NCBI GenBank assembly: GCA_035762175.1
Contig: DASTPP010000044.1
Span: 1 to 35,188, forward strand
Length of the DNA stretch: 35,188 nucleotides
Reading direction: 5' to 3'
Source of the DNA: DASTPP01 sp035762175
GTDB lineage: Bacteria > Myxococcota_A > Polyangia > Polyangiales > Polyangiaceae
Part shown: piece by piece, positions 21,901 to 30,480 of the stretch
Numbering within the stretch: the stretch's first letter is position 1
Layout of the letters: every line of letters starts with the position of its first letter
Notes under the pieces: generated by a model
Told to the model about the DNA's origin: nothing
Databases searched by the model: none
The model's input: the letters and a program-made list of their open reading frames with translations, nothing else
Program-made: the position numbers and the translations under genes

Positions 21901-24900
21901 GAGCGACTTGCCGTCGCGGCTGAGCGTCGAGCGCAGCGCCTCGTGCCGGCCCGGCAGCGCCTCGATCGCGGCGCGCATCGCGCCCTCGTCGAAGGGGCCC
22001 CGGAAGGTCAGCGTGATCGATTCGTTGTAGGCGAGCGAGGCGTCGTCGCCCATCTGGCAGGCGACCCAGATCTCGCGCTGGGCGGAGGTCGCCGGCGCGG
22101 CGTCGACGAGCTCGCCCTCGGCGAAGGGGTCGAAGTCGACCGGTTGCAAGGCGTCGGGCGGGGCCGTCGTCACGGGGCTCTCTCGGCGGTGGGCGGTTAA
22201 GGGGGCGGTTAAGGGGGCCGTATATAGCAAGTATTTGCCCGGGCGGGCCGGGTCCGGCACGAACCAGGCGGGCGAGCCGTCTTGGTTCTTGCCGAGCCGC
22301 GCCCCCGGCACCGGCGGCGAGGCGAACGCGTCGGCCCGCGTGGGCTTCGGCAAGAAGCCCGCCGCCTGCATCTCGCGCACGCTCTGGGCGAACGCGTCGC
22401 GCACGAAGGCGCAGTCTTCGTCGGTGTGCGCCGTCGTCAGGAAGGCCACGCGGCCGTCCCAGATGTGCACGCCCTTGTGCCGCAGCCAGAAGAAGAGCAG
22501 CCCCCCGAAGGGCAGATCGTCGGGGTACGACAGCTTGAACCACGACCCGCAGCTCGTCAGCTCGTAGGGCGCCTCGGCCCGCTTGAAGAACGCGTTGATC
22601 TCGGCCACGAGCGCCGCGTTGCGCTCGTTGACGCGCCGCTGCAGCTCGGGCCCCGCGTCGCGCAGGTGCTCGAGCGACGCCTTGCACGCCGCCAGCGCCA
22701 GCGGGTGGCGCACGAAGGTGCCCGCGAAGTACGTCACCCCGACCTCCGGCACCGAGGCGTCGCCGTAGCTCCAGCCGCCGCCGTCGAGCGCGTCCATGTA
22801 CTTGCGCGCGCCGGCGATGGCGCCGATGGGCAGGCCGCCGCCCAAGATCTTGCCGTACGTGGCGAGGTCGGCCTTCACCCCGAAGTACTCTTGGGCGCCG
22901 CCCGGGCAGAGCCGGAAGCCCGTGATGATCTCGTCGAAGACGAGCGCGATGCCCTTCTTCTCGGTCAGCGCCCGCAGCTTGTGCAAGAACGCGCGCGGCT
23001 GCAGGTCGGGCCGCCGGCTCTGCACCGGCTCGACCACCACCGCCGCGACGTCGCCCGCCCGCTTCTCGATGATCTCGAGCGCCGAGTCTTCGCCGTAGTC
23101 GAGCACCAGGTTGTTCTGCACCGCCGAGGGCAAAATGCCCGGCGAGGCCGGCACCGAGCGCAGGCTCTTCGTGCCGCGCACGATGACCTCGTCGAGAATG
23201 CCGTGGTAGTCGCCCGTGAAGGTCACCATCAGCGGGCGCCCCGACACCGTGCGCGCCAGGCGCGTCGCCGCCAGCACCGCCTCGGACCCGGTGTTGCAGA
23301 AGGCCGCCCGCTCGTGCCCCGTCAGCTCGCAGAGCAGCCGCGCGCACTCGCCCGAGAGCGGGTGCTGGGGCCCGATCTCGAAGCCGGCCTCGAGCTGCGC
23401 CTGCACCGCCTTGACCACGTAGGGCGGCCGGTGCCCCAAGAAGTTCGCCCCGAAGCCGCAGGTCACGTCGACGTAGCGGTTGCCGTCGACGTCCCAGAGG
23501 TACGCCCCGTCGGAGCGCCCCACCACGAGCGGGTAGACGATCTCCTTCCACATCGGCTTGAAGCCCGTGACCGCGCGCGGGTCGGCGAGGCGGGCCCGGT
23601 GCTCGGCCGTGTAGCGCTTCGAGCCGCCCGTGCGCGCCACGTACGCGGCCATGAACGCCTCGAGCGCCGCCTGCTTGTCGGGCGGCAGCGCCGCGCCCGT
23701 CTTCTCGATGCGCGCGCCGGCGCCGAAGGCCTTCTTCGGCACCTCGTCGGCCTCGCCGCCCGCCGGCGCCGCCGCCTTGGCCGCGCCGTTGCTCGCCGGC
23801 GCCGCCGCCGCGGGCGCCGCCGCCCCGCCGTTCGCCGCCGGCGCGCCGTTGCCCGCCACCGCCTCGCCCGCCGCCTTGCCGTTCGGCTGAGGCGCGGGCG
23901 CCGCCGCGGGGGCGCTCGCCGGCGCGACGGCCGCCACGATCGGGCCGGCCGTCGCGGCCACCCCGAGCGAGCCCCGAAGCAGGTCGAGCTGCCTCGCCAT
24001 CAGCTCGAGCTGCTGCGACACGATGCGCGCCGCCTCGGGCGAGCCGGCGAACGCGCCCGCCGGCGCCTCGAACGAGCCCCCGAGGGGCGCGTACGCCGCG
24101 GGCGCGGGCGCGGGCGCCATCGCCGGAATGGGCCCGGGGGCCGGCGCCGCCGGGGCGTGCGCGGCCGGCGCGGCCGCCGCGGGCGCCGGCGCCGGGGCCG
24201 CCGCCGCGGGCCGGTGCGCCTCGGGCGGCAGCGTCGCGTCGAGGTGCGCGACGAGCGACTCGAGCGAGATGAAGTCTTCGACGAGCTGGCGGAACGAGAT
24301 CTCGCACGCGAGCCGCCGCGCGAGCAGCTGCGCGCACTGGGTCAGCGAGAGCGAGTCGAGGCCGAGCTCCATGAACGAGGCCGAGGGGTCGGCTTCGGCG
24401 AGCTCGACGCCCGAGGCCTCTTCGAAGACCTGTCGGACGGCGTCGAGCAGGGCCGGTCGGCGATCGGCGGGGCGGGCAGGGGCGGCTTGCATGGGGGCAG
24501 GTTGGGGCGCTTGAGGTTGGGCGGCGGGCGGCGGGGCGGCCGGGGCCGCGGTGACGGTGAGGGCGGTGAGCGCCTCGGGGCTCGGCGCCCGGGCGGGCGC
24601 TTCGGCCGTCGGGGCCTTGGCCGGGGCGCTCGGGGCGAAGGGCGGCGGGTCGACCCAGTGGCGCTGCCGCTCGAAGGGGTAGGTCGGCAGGCGCGCGCGC
24701 CGCCGCGCCTCGCCCGCGAAGTAGGCGCCCCAGTCGACGGGGGCGCCGAGCGCCCAGGCCTGCCCGAGCGCGCGCGCGAACGCGAGGGGCTCGTCGGGCT
24801 CGCCGGCCGCGCTGCCGACGTCGAGCGTCGCCAGCGCCGCGTTGCGCTTGGGGTCGGGGGCGATCTGCTTCGCGAGGGTCGTCAGCGTCGCGCGCGGGCC

Positions 24901-27900
24901 GAGCTCGAGCACGACGCGCTCGGGGTTTTCGCGGTAGAGCGCGGCGAGCGCGTCCGAGAAGCGCACGGTCTCGCGCAGGTGCCGCGCCCAGTAGGCCGGG
25001 TCGGTCGCCTGCGCGGCCGAGAGCGGCGCGCCGGTCAGCGTCGAGACGATGGGCAGCGAGGGCGCGCCGAGCGGCACCTGGCGAACGAGCTCGAGGAAGG
25101 GCCCGACCGCGCCCTCCATCATCGGCGAGTGGAAGGCGTGCGAGGTGCGCAGCCGGCTCGTCGCGACGCCGCGCGCGCCGAGCCGCCGCTCGAGCTCGGC
25201 GATCTCGGCCTCGGGGCCGCCGACGACGCAGAGCTTCGGCGCGTTGACGGCCGACAGGCCCAGCGAGCCCGAGAGCTCGGGGGCGACGTCGGCCGCCGGC
25301 GCCCGCACGCTCAGCATCACCCCGGGGGGCGCGGCCTGCATCAGGCGGCCCCGGTGGTAGACGAGCCGCAGGGCGTCTTCGAGCGAGAAGACGCCCGCGA
25401 GGCAGGCGGCGACGAACTCGCCGACGCTGTGGCCGACGAGCACCTCGGGCCGCAGGCCGAGCGAGAGCCAGAGCCTCGCCAGCGCGTACTCGACGGCGAA
25501 GAGCGCGGGCTGGGTGTAGGCGGTCTGCACGAGCAGCGCCTCGGCCCGCGCCTCGTCGCCGGGCGCCGGGTCGAGCACCGGCCCGAGATCGCAGGCGAGG
25601 GGGCCGCCCGGGCCCTCGCGGCCGCCGCGCAAGAGGGCGACGCACTCGGCGAGCGCGTCGCGGAAGGCGGGCTCCTCGCGCGCGAGCGCCCGGCCCATCG
25701 CGACGTACTGCGAGCCCTGGCCCGGGAAGGCGAAGGTGAACGAGGGCCGGGCCCGGGCGACCGAGGGCGCCGGAGGGGCCGCGAGCGCCTTGGCCAGCTC
25801 GGCGCCGCCGCGGGCGACGACGGCGCGGCGCTGGGCGAAGGCGCGGCGGCCGAGCGCCAGCGTGAAGCTCGCGTCGGCGAGCTCTTCGGCGCCGGCCGCC
25901 GCCAGCGCGGCCGAGAGCCGCCGGCCCGCCTCGCCGAGCGCCCGCTCGCTGCGCGCCGAGAGGGGCACGATCTGCCACGAGCGCTTCGAGGGGCGCGGCG
26001 AGGGCAGGGGCGCGGGCGCCTCTTCGACGACGACGTGCGCGTTGGTGCCGCCGACGCCGAACGAGCTGACGCCCGCGCGCCGGGGCGCCCGGCCGCGCGG
26101 CCAGGGCGTCGGCTCGGCGACGACGTAGAAGGGCGAGCCCTCGAGGCCCAGCTTGGGGTTCGGCGCCTTGAAATTGATCGTCGGCGGAATGACCTCGTGC
26201 GCGAGCGCGAGCGCCGTCTTGATGAGGCCGGCCGCGCCCGACGCCGCCACCACGTGGCCGAAGTTCGACTTGACCGAGCCGATGCCGCAGCGCCCCTTCG
26301 CCCCGCCCCGCGCCCCGAAGGCGCGCTTGAGCCCCTCGAGCTCGATCGGGTCGCCGAGCGGCGTCGCCGTGCCGTGCGCCTCGACGTAGCTCAGGCTCGC
26401 GGGCTCGGCCCCCGCCACCTCGAGCGCCCGCGCGATGACCTCGGCCTGGCCCGCGGCGCTCGGCGCGCTGAAGCTCGACTTCGCCGCGCCGTCGTTGTTC
26501 GTCGCCGCGCCCCGAAGGATCGCGACGACCCGGTCGCCGTCGCGCAGCGCGTCGGCGAGGCGCTTGAGCACCACGAAGCCCCCGCCGTCGCTGAAGACCG
26601 TGCCCCGGGCGTCGCGGTCGAAGGGCCGCGTCCGCCCGTCGACCGAGAGCATGCCGCCCTCTTGGTAAAGGTAGCCGCTCGCCGGCGGGCAGCTCACCGC
26701 CGCCGCGCCCGCGAGCGCCAGATCGCACTGGCGCGTGCGCAGCGCGTAGAAGGCCTGGGCGACGGCGACCAGCGCGGTCGAGCAGGCGGTGTGAATGCTG
26801 AGCGCGGGCCCCCGCAGGTCGAGCTTGTGCGCGATGCGCGTGGCGATGAAATCTTTCTCGTTGCCCACCATCGCCTGGAAGGCGCCCGCGCGCTCGACCA
26901 CGTCGGGCCGGCGCAGCACGTGCTCGATGTAATAGGTGACGTTGTACTCGCCGGCGTACACGCCCACGAGCCCCGGGGGCCGCGCGGGGTCGTAGCCCGC
27001 GTCTTCGAGCGCCTCCCAGGCGAGCTCGAGGGCGAGCCGCTGCTGCGGGTCGGTCACCTCGGCCTCGCGCGGCGACATGCCGAAGAAGCCCGCGTCGAAG
27101 CCCGCCGGGTCGGACAGCACGCCGCGCGCCCGCACGTAGTCGGGCCGGGCCGTCAGGGCCGGGTCGAGCGAGGGGTCGAGCCCGCCCGGCCCGAAGAAGG
27201 TGATCGACTCGCGGCCCTCGAGCAGGTTCGTCCAGTAGGTGTCGAGATCGTCGGCCCCCGGGAAGCGCCCCGCCATGCCCACGATCGCGACGGCGTCGTC
27301 GTCGCGCTCGCCTCGCGCCGCCGGGGCCGCCTCGCCGCCCTTCGGCGCGGGCGCGGCCGCCGCCGCCCGCTCGCCCTCGAGGTGCGCCGCCAGCGCCTCG
27401 ACCGTCGGGTGCTCGAAGAGCGCGACGACCGGGCACGCGACGCCGAGCAGCTCGCCCACCCGCTCGGCCGCCCGCACCGCCTCGAGCGACGAGCCGCCCT
27501 CGTCGAAGAGGTGCGCCCGCGCCCCGAGCCGCGCCCGCCCCAGCGCCTCGGCGAAGGCCTGCGCCACCGCCTCTTCGTAGGGGCCGCGCGGCGGCACGAA
27601 GGGCTCGCGCTCGGCCCCCTCGGCCGCGGCCGCCCAGGGGTCGGGCAGCGCCCGGCGGTCGACCTTGCCGTTGCCCGTCATCGGAATGGCGCCGACCGGC
27701 ACGAACACCGCCGGCACCATGTACTCGGGCAGCGACGACCGCGCCGCCGCCCTGAGCTCGTGCGCGCCCGCGTCGCTCACCACGTAGGCGACGAGCGCGG
27801 CCTCGCCGCCCCCCGGCTTCTTCGCCGTCACGACGGTCACGTCGCGCACCAGGCCGCCGCGCCGGAGCGCCGCCTCGACGTCGCCCGTCTCGATGCGAAA

Positions 27901-30480
27901 CCCCCGGATCTTGACCTGCTGGTCGATGCGCCCGAGGTAGTCGAGCTCGCCGCCCTGCAGCCTCCGCACCAGATCGCCCGAGCGGTAGACCCGGCCCTCG
28001 GCCCGGCCCGAGAACAGGTCGGGCAGAAACCGCTGCGCGCTCAGCTCGGGCCGCCGAAAGTAGCCCCGCGAGACGCCCGCGCCCCCGACCAGCATCTCGC
28101 CCGGCACCCCGACCGGCACGAGCTGCAAGTCTTCGTCGACCACGTAGGCCGCGAGGTCGGGGATCGGCACGCCGATGACGCTGGCGAAGCCCGCCTCGAG
28201 ATCGCGCTTCGCGATCGGCCGGTACGTCACGTGCACCGTCGTCTCGGTGATGCCGTACATGTTGACCAGCCGCGGCCGCTCGTCGCCGTGCCGGTCGAAC
28301 CAGGGCCGCAGGCTCTCGAGCTCGAGCGCCTCGCCCCCGAAGACCACCGTGCGCAGCGCGAGCGGCCCCCCGCCCGAGCGCCGGTCGGCCTCGATAAACT
28401 GCCGGAAGGCCGAGGGCGTCTGGTTCAGCACCGTCACGCCCTCGGCCTCGCAGAGCCGCCGGAAGTCGTCGGGCGAGCGCGTGACCCGGTAGGGCACCAC
28501 CACGACGCGGCCGCCGTAGCAGAGCGCGCCCCAGATCTCCCAGACCGAGAAGTCGAACGCGACCGAGTGGAACATGGTCCACACGTCGCGCTCGTCGAAG
28601 CCGAACCACGCGTGCGTCGCGTCGAAGAGCCGGACCACGTGCCGGTTGTCGACCAGGCAGCCCTTCGGCTTGCCGGTCGAGCCCGACGTGTAAATGATGT
28701 ACGCGAGCGCGTCGGCCGGCGACGCCCCCGCCGGCGCCTCGGGCGGCGCGAGGGCCCCGGGCGGCCCCGCGCCGAGCTCGGCCTCGAGGGCGTCGAGGCG
28801 CACGAGCGGCACGCCCGAGCCCTCGAGCCGCTCGGCCAGCTCGCCTTCGACCAGCACCACCTTCGGCTCGGCGTCGCCCAAGACGAACTCGAGCCGCTCT
28901 TTCGGCAGCGTCGGCTCGACCGGCACGTACGCCCCGCCCGCCTTGAGCACCGCGTAGAGCGCCACGATGAGCCGCGGCGTGCGCTCGAGGCAGACGCCCA
29001 CCCGCTCGTCGCGCCCGACGCCGAGCTCGCGCAGCCGCCGCGCCAGCCGCGTCGCCCGCGCCTCGAGCTCGCCGTACGTCAGCCGCTCGTCGCCCGAGCT
29101 CACCGCGATCGCCTCGGGCCGCGCCCGCGCCGCCCGCTCGACCCGCGCCGCGATCGTGTCGTCGGACGGGAACTCGCGCACCGGGTTGTACCCCCAGACG
29201 AGCTCGCGCCGCTCGGCCTCGGTCACCATCGGCAGCTCGTCGACCGGCGCCTCGGGCCTCTCGACGAAGCCGCGCAAGAGCGTCTCGAGGTGGCCGACCA
29301 GGCGCCCGGCCCGCCCCGCGTCTTGAAAGAGGTCGAGCGCCTCGACCACCGTCGCCCACGCCTCGGGCCCGCCCGGCCCCCGGCGCACCTCGATCGCCAG
29401 CTCGAGATCGAAGGGCGAGCCCCGCCGCGGCAGATCGACGTAGGCCCAGCCGGCCGGCAGCTCGGGCCGCTCTTCGAACGAGAAGCGAACCTGAAAGAGC
29501 GGCGCCCGGCTCGGGTCGCGCGGCGGCTTCAGCTCGCGCAACACGAGCTCGAAGGGCAGGCCGCCGAGGTCTTCCGACTCGAGGATCTCTCGGCTCGCCG
29601 CCCGCACGAGGTCGAGCGCGCGCGGGCGCCCGCCCAGCTTCAACCGCACGAGCGCGTCGACCTCGCGCGGGCCGAGCCCGTCGCCCGGGGGCCAGACCCG
29701 CCGCCCGAGCACGACGTCGCGCTTGCGCGCGTAGCGCCCGATCAGAACCCCGAAGGCGGCCAGGTAGGGGGCTTCGGCGAGGTGCGCGTGGCCCTCGGGG
29801 GCCCGGGCCAGCTTGGCCAGCCGATCGAGCTCGGCGAAGAGCGCCGGGTCGAGGCGGTGCGACGACGAGCGGGCGCGCCCGGTCTGCACCGGGGGCCTCG
29901 GCCGATCGCCGGCGAGCTCGGCCGGCTCGTCGACCTCGGCGACGCAGCGTCGGGCGTGGGCCAGCCGCGACTCGATCGCGGCCGGGGCCACCTCGCCCCA
30001 CCCGCCGGGCTGCACGGGCACGAGCTCTCGCCCCGCCAGCGCCGCCGCGAGCAGCGCGTCGAGCCCGCGCCCGTCGGCGATCGACGCGTGCGCGGCGATC
30101 GCCACGACGCACCCGTCGAGCGCCGCGACGACCGCCGCGCGCACGAGCCCGCCCTTCTTCATCGAGAAGGGCTCGAGCCCCTCGCGCCAGGCCCGCGCCG
30201 CCTCGGCCGCGCCCGCCGCCGACCACACCGTCTCGACGCGCAGGGGCGCCCCGTCGACGAAGGCCTGCGGCTCGCCCTCGCCCTCGAAGCGCAGCCGCAA
30301 GATCGGGTGCCGCGCCGCCTCCCGCTCGAGCGCCGCCGCGAGCGCCGCGGGCGCCGCCCGGGCCGGGCCCGCCACCGCGCGCGCCACCGTCGACGCCTCG
30401 GCGAGCGCGCCCAGCCGCTCGAGCAGCCACAGGCGCTGCTGCCTCGCCGAGACCCTCAGCCCGGACGCCTGCTCGCTCAC
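18991..30480 (-). CDS. Hybrid NRPS-PKS megasynthase with embedded aminotransferase, C*-A-PCP-KS-AT-ACP-AMT-C-A-PCP
   Basis: This 3829-residue, ten-domain protein has approximate domains as follows. C1 1-425 has HASIADG (131-137), so the catalytic second His is Ala132. A1 450-945 has TSGSTGKPKG near 600; pocket residues DFWNVGMVHK match the Thr code. PCP1 Ser998. KS 1062-1485 has Cys1233, His1369 and His1409. AT 1580-1900 has GHSVG Ser1685 and HAFH 1781-1784, malonyl type. ACP Ser2043. An Ala/Pro linker leads to a class III PLP aminotransferase 2230-2690 (Lys2544). C2 2790-3220 has HHVVCDG 2926-2932. A2 3240-3735 has pocket DIYQLGVIWK, close to Gly. PCP2 Ser3788. There is no KR, TE or R domain. 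Predicted chemistry: Thr extended by malonate, beta-keto aminated, joined to Gly. GTG start overlaps the ligase stop. Domain calls sure; specificities moderate. Confidence 0.95.
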   Translation of the reverse strand: MSEQASGLRVSARQQRLWLLERLGALAEASTVARAVAGPARAAPAALAAALEREAARHPILRLRFEGEGEPQAFVDGAPLRVETVWSAAGAAEAARAWREGLEPFSMKKGGLVRAAVVAALDGCVVAIAAHASIADGRGLDALLAAALAGRELVPVQPGGWGEVAPAAIESRLAHARRCVAEVDEPAELAGDRPRPPVQTGRARSSSHRLDPALFAELDRLAKLARAPEGHAHLAEAPYLAAFGVLIGRYARKRDVVLGRRVWPPGDGLGPREVDALVRLKLGGRPRALDLVRAASREILESEDLGGLPFELVLRELKPPRDPSRAPLFQVRFSFEERPELPAGWAYVDLPRRGSPFDLELAIEVRRGPGGPEAWATVVEALDLFQDAGRAGRLVGHLETLLRGFVERPEAPVDELPMVTEAERRELVWGYNPVREFPSDDTIAARVERAARARPEAIAVSSGDERLTYGELEARATRLARRLRELGVGRDERVGVCLERTPRLIVALYAVLKAGGAYVPVEPTLPKERLEFVLGDAEPKVVLVEGELAERLEGSGVPLVRLDALEAELGAGPPGALAPPEAPAGASPADALAYIIYTSGSTGKPKGCLVDNRHVVRLFDATHAWFGFDERDVWTMFHSVAFDFSVWEIWGALCYGGRVVVVPYRVTRSPDDFRRLCEAEGVTVLNQTPSAFRQFIEADRRSGGGPLALRTVVFGGEALELESLRPWFDRHGDERPRLVNMYGITETTVHVTYRPIAKRDLEAGFASVIGVPIPDLAAYVVDEDLQLVPVGVPGEMLVGGAGVSRGYFRRPELSAQRFLPDLFSGRAEGRVYRSGDLVRRLQGGELDYLGRIDQQVKIRGFRIETGDVEAALRRGGLVRDVTVVTAKKPGGGEAALVAYVVSDAGAHELRAAARSSLPEYMVPAVFVPVGAIPMTGNGKVDRRALPDPWAAAAEGAEREPFVPPRGPYEEAVAQAFAEALGRARLGARAHLFDEGGSSLEAVRAAERVGELLGVACPVVALFEHPTVEALAAHLEGERAAAAAPAPKGGEAAPAARGERDDDAVAIVGMAGRFPGADDLDTYWTNLLEGRESITFFGPGGLDPSLDPALTARPDYVRARGVLSDPAGFDAGFFGMSPREAEVTDPQQRLALELAWEALEDAGYDPARPPGLVGVYAGEYNVTYYIEHVLRRPDVVERAGAFQAMVGNEKDFIATRIAHKLDLRGPALSIHTACSTALVAVAQAFYALRTRQCDLALAGAAAVSCPPASGYLYQEGGMLSVDGRTRPFDRDARGTVFSDGGGFVVLKRLADALRDGDRVVAILRGAATNNDGAAKSSFSAPSAAGQAEVIARALEVAGAEPASLSYVEAHGTATPLGDPIELEGLKRAFGARGGAKGRCGIGSVKSNFGHVVAASGAAGLIKTALALAHEVIPPTINFKAPNPKLGLEGSPFYVVAEPTPWPRGRAPRRAGVSSFGVGGTNAHVVVEEAPAPLPSPRPSKRSWQIVPLSARSERALGEAGRRLSAALAAAGAEELADASFTLALGRRAFAQRRAVVARGGAELAKALAAPPAPSVARARPSFTFAFPGQGSQYVAMGRALAREEPAFRDALAECVALLRGGREGPGGPLACDLGPVLDPAPGDEARAEALLVQTAYTQPALFAVEYALARLWLSLGLRPEVLVGHSVGEFVAACLAGVFSLEDALRLVYHRGRLMQAAPPGVMLSVRAPAADVAPELSGSLGLSAVNAPKLCVVGGPEAEIAELERRLGARGVATSRLRTSHAFHSPMMEGAVGPFLELVRQVPLGAPSLPIVSTLTGAPLSAAQATDPAYWARHLRETVRFSDALAALYRENPERVVLELGPRATLTTLAKQIAPDPKRNAALATLDVGSAAGEPDEPLAFARALGQAWALGAPVDWGAYFAGEARRRARLPTYPFERQRHWVDPPPFAPSAPAKAPTAEAPARAPSPEALTALTVTAAPAAPPPAAQPQAPQPAPMQAAPARPADRRPALLDAVRQVFEEASGVELAEADPSASFMELGLDSLSLTQCAQLLARRLACEISFRQLVEDFISLESLVAHLDATLPPEAHRPAAAAPAPAPAAAAPAAHAPAAPAPGPIPAMAPAPAPAAYAPLGGSFEAPAGAFAGSPEAARIVSQQLELMARQLDLLRGSLGVAATAGPIVAAVAPASAPAAAPAPQPNGKAAGEAVAGNGAPAANGGAAAPAAAAPASNGAAKAAAPAGGEADEVPKKAFGAGARIEKTGAALPPDKQAALEAFMAAYVARTGGSKRYTAEHRARLADPRAVTGFKPMWKEIVYPLVVGRSDGAYLWDVDGNRYVDVTCGFGANFLGHRPPYVVKAVQAQLEAGFEIGPQHPLSGECARLLCELTGHERAAFCNTGSEAVLAATRLARTVSGRPLMVTFTGDYHGILDEVIVRGTKSLRSVPASPGILPSAVQNNLVLDYGEDSALEIIEKRAGDVAAVVVEPVQSRRPDLQPRAFLHKLRALTEKKGIALVFDEIITGFRLCPGGAQEYFGVKADLATYGKILGGGLPIGAIAGARKYMDALDGGGWSYGDASVPEVGVTYFAGTFVRHPLALAACKASLEHLRDAGPELQRRVNERNAALVAEINAFFKRAEAPYELTSCGSWFKLSYPDDLPFGGLLFFWLRHKGVHIWDGRVAFLTTAHTDEDCAFVRDAFAQSVREMQAAGFLPKPTRADAFASPPVPGARLGKNQDGSPAWFVPDPARPGKYLLYTAPLTAPLTAHRRESPVTTAPPDALQPVDFDPFAEGELVDAAPATSAQREIWVACQMGDDASLAYNESITLTFRGPFDEGAMRAAIEALPGRHEALRSTLSRDGKSLCVGASAPVPIEAFDFAALPEGEREARLGELVRRESSTPFDLDRGPLFRAAIVRMADDEHRLILGAHHVVCDGWSFAVLLKDLAPLYNARRAGQAPQLPAAHSFSAYAREEAGRDGAREEAYWLARLDPAPPPLELPTDRPRPRFREVASGRVDLPLAPEAVAALKRAGARQGASFFVTLLAGFAAFLGRLGGQRDLVIGIPAAGQNAVGREMLVGHCANLLPLRLEVDPARPFADLLKAARRAVLDAYDHQRITLGDLVGKVKAARDPGRLPLVSVLFNLDTGMEGSGLRFEGLETSFRSNPRVAETFELFVNAFESKGGVVLECQYAAALWDEGTVRAWLEGYCALLAAALAAPETPAGALPAVGEADRRRMLTDWNATARPVAPGETLLDLVAEQAARRPEHVALADARGESLTYAELVRRARALAGALARRGVGRGDLVALCLDRSVWSVVLPLAVLEAGAAYVPIDPEFPPARVEAMARTAKLCVSEPGASDALEDAGLDAVDLGDLRREAERAPAAGEPPAARPGPGDRAYVIFTSGSTGAPKGVEVTHAGLVNFVTSMRRDPGAGERDVLVAVVTASFDISGYEMYVPLAAGGTVVVADQDTTRDGRALAELMRERGATLFQATPSTYRLLRAGGYDPRGLVALAGGEALPPEIAAWLLEGGARLVNVYGPTETTIWSTAHAVTDARPPIPIGRPIDNTSVYVLDAALAPRPVGAYGEIYIGGLGVALGYLGRPGATAERFLPDPFSPAPGARMYRTGDLGRFRHDGAIEYAGRGDQQVKVRGHRIELGEIEAALGRHPALAEAAAAVVREAGADDRLVAFYVPRPGRSTTDTDLRKHLRRDLPKGMIPQIFVELRALPRTPNNKLDRPALARLGVGERRRERAPAPPSSDAERLLAGLFRRALKAPEVGADDNFFDLGGDSVLAMELVVELERATGVRVSPRLLLLSSLGDVARSLGPVRAP

